DNA from: Camillea tinctor
Taxonomy: Eukaryota; Ascomycota; Sordariomycetes; Xylariales; Xylariaceae
Reading direction: 5' to 3'
Assembly (NCBI GenBank): GCA_022578605.1
Contig: MU394083.1
Span: 82,040-146,039 of the forward strand
DNA: 64,000 bases
Position 1 is the first letter of the stretch; every line of letters begins with the position of its first letter. Positions 46,614-58,604 of the stretch are shown piece after piece. The position numbers were made by a program, and so were the translations under genes. The notes beneath the pieces were generated by a model. The model was not told where the DNA came from. It ran no database searches and worked only from the letters and a program-made list of their open reading frames with translations.

Positions 46614-49600
46614 GCAAGCTCTCTCTAGCAGGGATAAAAAAAAGCGACAGAGCATACACTCACACCCCTTCTCTCCCAGTCTCTTTCTTCTCTTTTTTTA
46701 TCCTCCCAAAGCTAAAAAGCAGTTCGTTCTTTATTCTAGTTTTTAGGTATGTACTCGGAAAATGCTACGTAGTATCCGACCTCGAGTTTCGTTTATCTGA
46801 TCGAATCGACAGCGGTTGTGGCCAGGGAAGCAGTGGGTGAGAGCTGGGCTGGGCTGGGCTGGGTTGCCGCTGCGGCTGCGGCTGTATACCCAGTTCTAGA
46901 AATGCGATGCGATGCGCGGCAAATCTCGTTGGTTTATCGGATGGTTGATCGCTGATCGTGGATTGCTGGAGCACCTGCGTCGGGTGGGATGTACCACAAC
47001 AAAAAGCACCAATCGGCTCGAGATCCCGAGTCGGATCCTTGTGAACGGCCTTCTCTTCCTGCAATTATGATGAATTTATTGTCGCATTTCGTAGCGCGGA
47101 AAACAGCGCAACCGATGACGAGGGGAGGGTATGAGAAGCAATTGTTTTTCTTTGCAGAAAGGGGGAGAGAGAGAAAGAGATAGTGAGAGAGGGAAGCTGG
47201 TGTTAAAGTGGTTGTAGAAGTGGGTTAAGTATATGTAGAGTTGTAGCTGTAGTAAGTGTGGAACGTGACACGGAGGAACAAGCGTTGGAAGGGTAGGTAG
47301 GTAAGGTAAGTGGAAAATTGTCGTCAATACATGTATCGTAAAAGAAACCTTTAGGTAGAAAAGGCTTGGAAGGGTTTCCCAATGGCTGAGGCTGAAACAC
47401 AGGTTTACCCAATTAGTTAACTCAGTTTCCCTCAGACAGACAGTTACTATGTAATAGCAAATAAAGGTATAGTATTATAACCTACCTTTGAGGAAGAGAC
47501 TTCCTCGGAGGTGGGAAGTAAAAAGTGGGTGAAAGAGAAAGAGAGAGAAAGAAGAAGCTCGGCAGCGGCGGAGAGAGGAAAAGAGAGAGAGAGAATGCTT
47601 AAAGTTAAAAAGAAAAAAAGAGAAGGGGAAGAAAAAAAGTAGGAACTGGAGTCGAGGTAAGAAGCCGATACCGAGAAGAGAATATCGATAGCGATGAATG
47701 ATAGTAATAATAAAATTTCCCCTTCCTTCCGTATTAGTCGTGTTTGCGACAGCTCATTCGTCCGTTCCGTTCTCGTTGACTATTGGTCTTTCCTCACTTT
47801 TATAATTCCTTTTTTTACTTTCCACTTTCTTTTTTTTTCCTTTTTTATAAAAATAAAAGTGGTCCTCCCTAACTCCTGGGACATGAAACTTCCCGGTTAT
47901 ATGAGGTATGATGGGGAATAAAAAAAAACCCCAATTGGATTAAACGATGGGAAAAGGAAGAAAATAAAGTAAAAGAAATATAGACACATACATACCACAC
48001 AACACACAACCTCCTCTCTCATGAACCTACGCACGCACGCACAAATAATTTCTTATTTGCTCGGAGATGGGTCCGCTAATGACAAGGGAGTGCAAGAAAA
48101 TAGAAGAAGAAGAAAAGAGAGACAAGGGTAGTAATGATAGAGGGATAAACGTCTCACTTTCTTTCTTTTTTTTTCTCTTTTTTTTTTTTTTTACTCCCGC
48201 TAGGCTTCAAAACTGACTGGGGGATACCCAAGCTTTGAAGTTCCTTTCCCTTTCCCTCTGCCCCCCTCCAAGGTGGGGAGAAGACCGGAATACAAACTGA
48301 CTTGTTGGTAAATGAGACGGCGTGAATGGTTGATGAGCACCGTGGTGGGGTTGTGCCGGGGGCTGGTCTAGCCGGTAAACGAACGGGACTAGGCTCCAAA
48401 CAGAGTTTCTAGAAGAAGCGCTAGAATCCCTAGTCGTCGCAAGTACCCACTTGTCGCGTGTCGCACTAAAGGAACCTACGTCTAGCGTCCCGTGCCAGTT
48501 GCTTAGCAAGAATACCGCTAACAACTTGGCCCTGGAAGGATTTGGATCTTCGCTATTCCTGTCCAAGTCTGTCCTCTTTAACCACCCCGGCCAAGCGGAC
48601 TCTGTAGGCCTTTTCGGGCAAATCCCAGCGCGATTGCGCCGACTACGCCGAACTATAAACAAGGTGCGGGATGCGCGGAGCTTTCTTGGAGGGGGCTTAC
48701 TGATGAAGATGGAGACGGGAGACAGAAACCGTCGTGCAGGTTCCTAGCGTTCGGTCGAATTCGAGAGTTTTGAGTTACTCAACCCGAACTAATTAGGTAC
48801 GAGAAACACCAAGTTGTCGCAAGGTCTTTTTTCTTTTTGTAATTGAATTCTAGTTTTTAGTGTCGTTTTCCTTGTTATTCTTTTTTTTTTTTTTTTTTTT
48901 AATTAGCTGACTTGAGACAGGGTGTGAATAACATGTAAAGGATATACGATAATGATGTTGGTGATGGTATAATAGTAACTGTATGTTAAAGATGTATATA
49001 AATCAAGGTATTAAAGTAGGTAATAAATGATAAGATAGGTAACTAATAATAGTGTAGTACATAGGTAACAACAGAAAACCCTCTCCCCCAAAAGGGAAAA
49101 AAAAAAGTAGTAAAGTACATGAGGGAACGTGGGGACTATTAAATAATTAAACTACAAGTTATGATGTGTAAGCAGGGTCTCATGGTTCAAGGTCACGATC
49201 GTGGTAAAGGTAAAATGGTTCGCTTCGGTTGGGTTCGATTGGGTTGGGTTGGGTGTACCATCAAAACGCGGAAAGGAAATTCCGTTGGATTAATAACACC
49301 CACAGCGGCGAAGCTGTGTGTGTAAGATGGATGTGTAAGTGATGCTTCATCCTATTATGCCGCCTTATGGTTCCGGAGGAACGGCCTTCTCGGATTGAAT
49401 ACAAAACTGATCCTGATCATCGTGAAACCTGGGGGGAAAGGGAGGGTGGAGTCAAGGGTGGTTTCTCTCTTTTTTTTTTTCTTCTTCTCTTCTCTTTCTC
49501 TTTCTCTTTCACCTCCATTCACTTTTCGGTCTCGCATCAGGACCTGACTAGTTTGTAGATTAGTCAAACATATTTTACCTTTACAGTGTAAGTGTATGTC

Positions 49601-50966
49601 AAACACCATGCTAACCTAGCTCCGGATATCATCATAGAGGGGGGTTCGGAACCAAGGTTCAGGCTTGCGGAACCATATGAGGAAAGGCAAGTTGACAATG
49701 GGGTTTTAGTGTAAGATGGTTAACGTTTTCAGCTAAACCCTAGAAGAAATCATGATGTATGGCCTTGCATGGGTGTCGGACTCGGTTCGAATACCTTACA
49801 TGAACATGGTACTGTAGTAGTGTAGTATACTATACTATATAATACGTACATACATGATATTAACAATCTGCAATGGCTCCCTAACTCGTGGAGATGCAGA
49901 TGCAACATCAAACCAACACAATCTGGGGGGGAGATAAGGATAGAAGGAAGAAAGAGAAAAAAAAGAAAAAGAAAATAAGAGAGAGATCTCGATGCGACAG
50001 CAGCTCGTGGATGTTTGTTACATACACTAAGGCATGTAGGTACATTTGTTTGTCGCCATGGGAATTTGGTGGATTTCAAGGTATTAGTGTAAGTGTTCTA
50101 CACTAGGTTTGGTATTGGTATTGGCATTGGTCTTGTGCCCTGTCTTGGCGATCGACAGGCATTTTGATGAAAGTGGAAAGTCAGAAGATATGTTTGTTCG
50201 GTCCAATCTTGAGGCGAGGGAGTGTTGAAGAATAAAATTACACAATTACCCCGCCATTATTTGCTGCTTTTGCTTTACTGGGTAGGTTTAGGCCTTCTAT
50301 GCCCTGCAGGTATGGCCCTGTAGGTTAGGTCCTTGTTCGGGTCCCCATTTCATCATAAGCAACACTTGAACTAACCCAGTGTAACTCTCCATCTTCTTCT
50401 CCCCATGTCCCCCTGTCTTTCCTCCTCCTCCTCATCTTCTTTTTTTTCAACCACCTACAACTAACTCTACACTAAGCTACCCACCCACTTCCTTTTTTTT
50501 TCTTTCTATATACGACCGCCGATGCAATGCAAGTTCACGACCACATAGTCCCATACATGATGTATGCAACTTACCCAAACTTTCAACTGCCGCCAGCCAT
50601 CGTTACCAATGCCGCTTTACGATGCATCGAGCTGCCGTGCGCCCTGACACATCTGAACTTCTACATGAAATAGACCCTTGTCCATCGTCTAGACGACGAC
50701 GACACCATCCCACAAGTCTTGGCTCTTCATGTCTATCAACCCCATCCAAAACTGCTACCTGTGCCCGGAAATACCGTCTCTATACCGTTGTTAACTCGGT
50801 CCGGTTTACCAGAAAATATTACCATACTCTGCTCTCCTCATCAATATTTTTTGGTTTCCCTTTTCCTTTTTTTTTTAGGCGGTGTTTTCATTTTTCAGCC
50901 TCTCTTACATGTGATTCTGCGTTTCTAATTTATGAGATACCCTGGTCGAGGGTCGATCATATGGGT

Positions 50967-50999
50967 CCAGAGACCAGAGACCAGAATCCAGAATCCAGA
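50967..50999. repeat. 7-bp tandem repeat, CCAGANN x5
   Basis: CCAGA recurs five times at exactly 7-bp spacing (50967, 50974, 50981, 50988, 50995), with the filler GA twice and then AT twice. Confidence 0.85.
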
Positions 51000-53900
51000 A
51001 CCCACCATGTAAGTACACACGATCTACACTAACCTCAATAGCAGTTACTGTACTTCATACCATTTCCCAAACCATACCAACTCTAGAGCGAGAGCCGGGG
51101 AAAGAAAACCCAAAACAAACGAGATCGTTGTTGGTAACATGTCCGATTTTGTTATGATTACTATTTGGCGTCTTTTCATATTACTATAAGTGCTCGGTGA
51201 ACGGAATTCTGCTTAAATTCTCAATGCTTCAGGCTGACCGGTTGGCCGGATCGACGCCCCGTGATCTGGCTGTGCCTTTTTTTTTCTGTGTCCCTTTTCT
51301 GTGTCTCTTTGTTTTCTTCAATTGTCTTTTTCTGATATCGCTTGTGTTAAGATGAAGAGCCCCTCCCGTTCTGTCCTCGTGGCTTGCCAGGGATCAGATC
51401 CATTCATCAGAAGCAAACCTGACCCAAACTCTGGCCATGACAGGGCCGGGCCAAGCTGTCATGGGAGTCAGTGGTGTCAAGGCAGCAGCAAGACCCGACT
51501 CGTCAATGCGCATATACATCACAGACGCACGCCCGCTCCAAAAATAGGGTGTAATCTACCCCTGCAAAACATCTGACGGCTGATGTCCTCTCGTCTCGTC
51601 TCTCGTTGCAGTGGAAACTAGAAACAAGTTACCCTATATATGCATGTGCGTGTGCGTGTGCGTGGTGCGTGTCATGTTCTAAAACAGTCCTAGCGATGGG
51701 CAACGTCTGATACCTTCTCAGATCGCCCAAAGCGTAAAAGGCGTTCGCATCTCGGTCAAACCCCCCTTCCTATTCGGGCCTTGCATCAAGGACCCTAAAA
51801 CCGAGAACCCAGAAAACCAAAACGGAAAAGAAAAAGAAACCCACGCACCCTCCCCGCCAAGCGCTGATCCGGGGTACATTAAACAAGACGGGACCGTTTT
51901 GGTAAGGCCCGGGATTTCTGCGGTGTATCGTGCAGTAGACACGTGCAAGTCTCACCTCACACCAGAGAGGGGAGGGAAGGACAGGTGTAATCCCTCTCTA
52001 TACGGGCCGCAATGAATGGTAACAGGGCGACAAATTCTTGAGGTCTTCCATTTCCTTGATGGTGGTATCTACCTAACCCACATAAGTTATCTACCAGACC
52101 TATGCTTACTCCTATAGTCAAAGTGGTGGCAGTCTCTTTCCGATCTATAACAACGGCAACACGCAGCTTACAAGTCAAAGTCAATATATATATATATATA
52201 CTATATGCCTCACTTATAACATCATAAACTAAAAAAGTACTAAGCAGTAGGTCTTTTATTGGCAACGGTTAACGAACAGCCAACGACTAGTTAGACCCGT
52301 CAGCCCGTTAAGCTTATTCGGACATATATTACTTACCTAGGTACTGACAAGACGGGGACAGGGCGCGGCTGAATGCATGGCGGCTGGCTGCAAGATGACT
52401 ACTACCTAACCTAGATACTTCTCTTTATCGTTTCACACCGAACACAACACATAGCCCAGCCCCTGGAGGTCACTTTCCGATTCGATTCTGCTTTATTCAC
52501 CCTGTCATTGCCTATACTGGATGTCTGAACTCTTTCCTTTTTTTTTCTCTTTTGCCCCTTTCCCTTTTCTCCTAAAAAGTGTCTAGGTAACCCTTGAGGA
52601 TTTTATGACCGAGAGGATAGAAAATGCTTTATGATAAGTTCTTGCTCGTCTACGTCGGCTTTTGTCTTATGCGCCGCCCCCTTCAGACGTACAGATATAT
52701 ATACACGACGCTCGGATCTCTACAAACACCAAGAGACAGGTAAGAAAGAAGAAAAGAGAAGATCTAGACCGTAGATTCTGATGCGTCACACGCATTAAAC
52801 CCAGCCGAGTCGGAATTCCTGTTCCGCCTTTCTCCACGTGCTCACTTGCCTACTTTGCTTGCTTGCTTGCGTGTATGTGTGTGTGTAGCGTCGTATAGTG
52901 TAGCGTAGCGTAGTGTGGTATGTGTACCTAGTCATTTTTGTCCCACTGTTTCTTTTTCTCACATCTCCTTTTTTTCTTTTTTTTCTTTTTTTTTCTTGTT
53001 TTTGCCCCCTTCTCTCTCCCTCTCCTATCCATGTTCATGTACCATGCGTAGGGTAGGTCGTAACCCGAGATGGCGTGTAATTTACCTGCTTCCTCGGGCC
53101 TTTTTGTGCCCCTTAACTTTAGTTTACTTGCCGCGGGACATCATCTCATCTGATATGATATATAGTGTTTTTTTAGGGTATATAGAGTTAGGTGGGGGGC
53201 GGTTGTGTGGTGGTGGTGTCTTGGAATAAGGGAACTTGCATATACACACCTTGTAAACGGACGGGACGGGACTAACTAGCAAGGGGGGTGAGAGGGGTGG
53301 GAGCCGTTCGTCTCGACTTGATTTTCTTTTTCTTTTCCTTTTTCCTTTTTTCATCCTTTCTTTTGCTGCTTTAATTCTCGTCTTGTTGAACAGAACCCCC
53401 TGCCCCTATCTTGTCTGTTACCTCCTTTGTTTAGGGGTTGTGTGACGTACTCACCTCAACTTCACCTATCCCGTCCCACCCCCATGACATCGGCTATAGG
53501 GCTAGATGGCGATGTTGGGAGAAAGGGGGCCTTGGAACTCTACTTGCTTACCTAGGTTAGCTTAACAGCAACGGCAACGGGCTTGTGGGTAGGGGAGGCC
53601 ACCCCCCCGGTGGATTTAGCCGGTACGACGTTTCGCCTGTCTTCGCCCGCCTCGCTTAATTAACTTGCCTCCTTCAGCACGTACGCGTGTGTCTATAGAC
53701 AATGGACAACTATCTGTTCTGGTATAGTGTGGTGGTGGTGATGATGTGGCGTTGCGGTTCCATACCGGACGACGTGTGTCAAGAATTTTGTCTAATATCA
53801 CATGTCCTCCCCCGACGGAACAGAAACATGCCGCCCTACCTAGAGAGAAGAACGGAGCAGCCGGCCGAGCGCAGCAGTGTGACATACTGGCAGCGGTGCA

Positions 53901-54242
53901 TCTTGGTAGGTTGTGTATGTGATGGGTGACTTCTATATTTAGGTTCAGCCGCTCGGAGATCTGGGATCTGGACTACTTCGTTATAGTAAACGGCTTACTG
54001 GGGTCCTATCTTCTTTCGGTGGTATAGAGCCCTACGCCTGCTTGCATGTAGGTTATGATACTGCGAAGGGGGGGATTTCTTCTCCTTCTTTAGGCTGTAC
54101 CTATAGGCTTACGTGGTGCGTTGCGTCGGATAGCTGTCAGAGCGGTACGTTCGTTGCTTCCACCCTACGTACCTCTGTTATAAGCGATCTAGCTTAGCAT
54201 ATCATAAGACCCGTCGTGGATCTATGCATACGCCAACCCTTC

Positions 54243-54512
54243 TTAATACGATGATTCGTATCTAGGTTTTCCTCCCTTTCCCCTTAACTGCTTATACCCA
54301 CTACCAGTAACCCCCTTATCCCCTTCACTGTTCTTTTGTTTCGAACTTCCTTCCGCCATCGCCACCATAGCTTGACGATGATGCGTCCATTCAATAAACG
54401 CAGGAGGCCCCGTGAGCAGGTTCGGAGACTGCTCATCCGCAGGCCGCAAAAAGCTGAACGGCGCCCCACTTGACACCGTCGCCGGTTTTGACGTTGGGGA
54501 GTTGTTATTCAA
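54243..54512 (-). other. Orphan coding-like segment, possibly a terminal exon
   Basis: An open frame of about 89 codons ending in TAA, with balanced composition unlike its surroundings and a plausible protein character: GAPFSFLRPADEQSPNLL, then GPPAFIEWTHHRQAMVAMA and a Lys/Gly-rich end. It has no ATG at its 5' end and an in-frame stop just upstream, preceded by CCCTAAG which could act as an acceptor. I could not find matching upstream exons at higher coordinates. It may be the last exon of an unrecognised gene, a gene fragment, or chance. Confidence 0.3.
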
Positions 54513-57170
54513 AGATCCTTAGGGATTTGGTATAACGTATAACCCTCTACGTTTTATAAATGGGCAAATTAACAAATGGTTATATTGGCTTGCCTTTGAC
54601 TGTTCTTATACACGTATGGGTGTGTTCAAGATGGATCCTACAACCTGTCCTGTATACCACGAGTCAACGCATCAATAAATAGGAAATTAGAACCTTATTA
54701 CAACAAAACGGAGAGATAATAATGATACTAGTTCGGGCATATGTAAACCTAGATAGAGCAAAAAAAAAAAAGTAGACCATGTTAATATGGAAAACCTAGA
54801 ATCCAAATGTTCTTTTTCTAATTAACACAGAATTAAAGAAGCTGCTAACGGAGCTTACAAGTTTGGTCATGCTTGTATTGTTTATTTCTTCGCCATAGTA
54901 GTTGGGTAATAACTAAGACCAAGGAATTCAACGAGGACGGCTTTTATACTGATCTCAAGAACAAGCGTTCACAAGATCAGAAAATGCTAGGATAGAAACA
55001 GGAACGAACCTCTCCAACGCCCAGTTCACATGTCTTTTTGCGTCTCCCCCCTGTCCCTTTTCACATGATATCTCCAGGACCCCATCTAATTCGTAAAATA
55101 AAAAAAGGAAAAAGGAGAACGGCAAGATCCGGCCCTTTTTCCCTTTATTTCTTCACTAGTTGACGTACATACGTGCTTAACCAGGATGGGAGAGGGGAAA
55201 GGGGACATGGATGCGATGTATAAACGGCCATCATTTTCCGCATATGTGTATCTACCTCCCATAGCCTATTTGCTGACTACATACATGCATAGACCGAGAG
55301 AGAAAGACCACACATCCTAGGTGAGAAAAAAAAACAACCGACGAGCCTCTAGGAGCCCGAGTTTGCTTCCCCGGATTACCTACCCTGCCATTCCCCTTGA
55401 GCACGAGATGGGGCTTACCGCCGTAGTATATATTGTTCTGTAAGCTAGGAAAGCTAGCTGTAGGTTGGAGAACCAGGATTGCGATCCTACACTAGAGATG
55501 TAGGTATGTGCATTCTGAAAAGCATCTGACAATTCTTTTTTTTGGTTTTCGGCGGAGGGAGAAAGGAAAAATGAGGTGAGACATCTTTTCTGATTTGTAT
55601 TCAACTTCAAACATGAACCTAGATGGAATATGATAACTCATGTGATATGCGAGTTGTAAGATTCCGAAGTGAGATTTCTATAGTAGCAGTTGTATAATGC
55701 TGTCGAAAACCAAAAGCGAAGAAAAACAAAGTCCTTGTTTTCCCCGGGGAAAACTACACATGGGAAACAATGGCTCCGGGGAAAAAAAAAAGTTGCTTCT
55801 TCTCTCGGCAGCGTAAGCACAGGAACACCATCCCCTCCCCCCGGTTCCCCGTTCCCCTGAGGCGGGGTAGGTGGTAGGTGAGATGATGGTAACGTGTATG
55901 ACTATACGTGCATTACATAGTACTAGCAAGACTCGACGTTAAGTGCGTAACCCACCAGCCAGCTAGTTACGAACCCGTCGTACGCCATCCCGGACCTCGT
56001 TACTAAAATTCCGTATTCCATATACCCGGCCCGGCATTCTCCCACACGTAGCGCTATCTCACCTCAGACATCCATCCGTCCATCCATCCCTAGCTACTAC
56101 ACCTATGTCTTGTCTCGGGTGTAAACGGAATCCTGATTGGAGGTATTGGAGGTGGGGTGGCCGATTGAAAGGAGTCTCAACCTATCGAGGGGTTGTCAGC
56201 AGTCAGGTGCTATAGGGCTGGTACAACCCCCTGCAGGAAGCAGAACCGGGGGAGGGGACACAAGGATAGATATAAAACTGGAATATACGGAGATCCCGTG
56301 TTCTGAGCGAGCTAGGGATTAGTGTTTTGAGACAGGTGACGCATCTGGAATATGAGACAGTAGTACTCCAAGAGAAGGAATTAGGATGACCACATAAATC
56401 ATGTATGATTTAATACTAAGAATGAAGCAAGATGTTCTCTTTATCCCTTCTATAGGTTAGGTACATTAGTTAGGTACATCAGTTAGGTCTGGGACGAGCA
56501 TAGAAACTTCAAAGGAAGTTTATCGAGGGGAGAATCGAAAATAGAGAAGAAAAAAAAGGAGCCCTGGGGTATCTTAATTGAATCCGTTACCTGCCTGCTT
56601 GCCTGCCTACCATCCTATATTTTTCGCCCTACCCTCTGATTAAAGGCCCTAATAACAACATAACGTCCTTTTTGTCTACGATGTTTCCCTCCTTTCTCAA
56701 TATCAACAATTGTGTTGTGTGCGAGTGTGTTCCTCTCTATATCCCCCCTTTTGTAATGCATTTCTAGCAGCCTTGAACTCCACCGAAAATGCGTGGAAGA
56801 ATTACAAAAAACTACAAGCAAACGTTCTCTATAGGATGCCACACACGTACGCCACGACGGCGGTCCATAACCCCTCCTTTGGTCTTGCTACTTCTTCCTC
56901 CTCTTCAGTATAGTACCGATCAACTGACATCATCCACACCGATTTTCCCTGCCAGTATCCTTATGTCGACCGTGAGCGCGATGTTTTCGTACCATAGACT
57001 GGAGACTGGCATTTCAGTTCTAGAAATGGCCTCCGGCAGATATATTCTTCCGTCGTTCGCGATCGTATGATGGGAGGTCTTCTGCTTCTGGTGCCGTGGA
57101 AGGGAATGTACTCTGGCACACTTCTAATTAGGCGTTTTCTTTCTCCCTCTGACATGGCAACGTTAATCAT

Positions 57171-58604
57171 CTAGTTCTCAATAAAAGGGTCGTGGTCAAC
57201 CTCCAACCTCTTGGCAGCCCGCTCGTGCTCGGCGTAGTCATCGGTGATACCGTACTTCTCCATCCACTTCTGGCGTAGGACTTGGTAGATAAACTGATAC
57301 TGGACGCCTTGCTGAACCATCATCCTACGCTGCTCGCGGAGCTGGTTCACAATAGCAAAGACAAGGTCCGTATTGGTGCCGTTCGGGTTATCTTGGTCGT
57401 AGTTCTCTAGATTGCCTGACTCGATTTCCTCCATTAGAAGCTCGAGGGTGATGGATGTGCCGGTTCGTCCTACGCCGGCCGAGCAGTGGATGATACGTGG
57501 GTTGTCTTCGCTTGCGTTCTTCTCGCGAGAGAGGCGCATCAGCTCGAATAGACTGTCCACATCCTCGATCTCGGGGACATCAAAGTCGGGCCACTTGGTG
57601 TAAAAGAGGTGCCAGACTGTCATGTCTTCCTCTTTACCCTCTACATGCACATTAATTTCGCGAATCTCAATAGCGCCCCCTGCCCTCTTCTCAACGCTCT
57701 TGCAGGTGATCTGTGCACGAAAGCCATCACCAAATTCATCGTCCTCGCCAATCTCAAGTGGCTCGTCTCCCACGTTCTCGGGATAGTAAGTAAAGCACTT
57801 ATCAGTTCCCCTCTCTTTTGGCTTGGTCAACATGATAATGACGGCCGGGCTCTGGAGCTGCTCCGTGACCATGCGCCAGACGTGGGGGGTGGTTATGGGC
57901 ATGGGGCCTTGCATGGCAATGTATCGGTGAGGAGGGCGGTCGTTGGGTCTAAGGGGCGATACCAGCTTGATAGGCGAGGCATTGATGTAGTCATTTCCAC
58001 CCTGAGGCACCTGTAGCCTGACACGGTTGTTGGACCAGGGCTGGACATTCATATATCGATCGAGGAATCGGCTATTGGGTATGCCTCGGTTGGTTTGGTG
58101 GCGCTCGAATTCTCTTCGGTTTATTTCGGCGTATTTGGTATCCATTTCTGTGAATTGGATAAATATTAGTTAAGAAGACGGTGATGATGAAGAGGAAGGG
58201 GAGAAGGAGGATAACATACCCAACAAGGATAGATTCAGAAAGGATGGAATCTTGGGTTTGTTGTTCCCATTAGTACCCCCATTGGTATTCACATTGTTGG
58301 GTTCCCCCGTGGTCAGCAACATCATGTTATTGTCAACAACAGCATCGTGGTTGACGACAGCAGGAGAGGTGGGGGTGGAAAGGGATGGGGTCGGCGAACG
58401 GGCTCGCTTGTGGGCTGAACGCAGTGAATGCAGAGACTGGAAAGGTGACTTGGGGGGGTTGACGGAGCTGCTGGTACTATTGGCGCTGTGACTCGAACTT
58501 GGTGGTGTGGTTGAAGTCGCGGTGGATATGGATAGAATGGGAGGAGCAGCGCGACCTGTCGGGGAGGAATTCTTGGTGCGCCAGAAGCGCGAAAGTTGAT
58601 CCAT
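57171..58604 (-). CDS. Classical protein tyrosine phosphatase (non-receptor), 2 exons
   Basis: Dephosphorylates phosphotyrosine; fungal homologues such as Ptp1/Pyp act on MAP kinases and other targets. Exons 58220-58604 and 57171-58147 join in phase 1 (donor GTATGT, acceptor TTCACAG) to 453 aa. The start is taken at the ATG at 58604 (MDQLSRFWRTK), whose context ATCATGG is favourable; an in-frame ATG at 58637 would add 11 residues. The first 130 residues are Ser/Thr/Pro-rich and probably regulatory. The catalytic domain shows NDYINAS (180-186), the WPD loop KWPDFDVPE (general acid about D316), and the P-loop HCSAGVGRTGTS with nucleophile C350 and R356. The Q-loop region QFIYQVL follows. No membrane segment is visible. 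All catalytic residues are present. The substrate is not known. Confidence 0.93.

Larger units (their letters stand above)
46614..57170. other. Gene-poor region of 10.5 kb
   Basis: Upstream DNA of lst7 and downstream DNA of the phosphatase gene. It is rich in AG and CT tracts, GT repeats near 52870-52920, a TA repeat near 52184-52200 and short tandem repeats. No frame has recognisable similarity or a good multi-exon pattern; the frames near 48207-48662, 50622-51032 and 51301-51576 look spurious. One coding-like stretch at 54243-54512 is listed separately. Confidence 0.5.

Noticed and set aside
48207..48662. 151-codon minus-strand frame
   Set aside because: No family similarity, low-complexity C-terminal half, and no supporting splice or promoter pattern.
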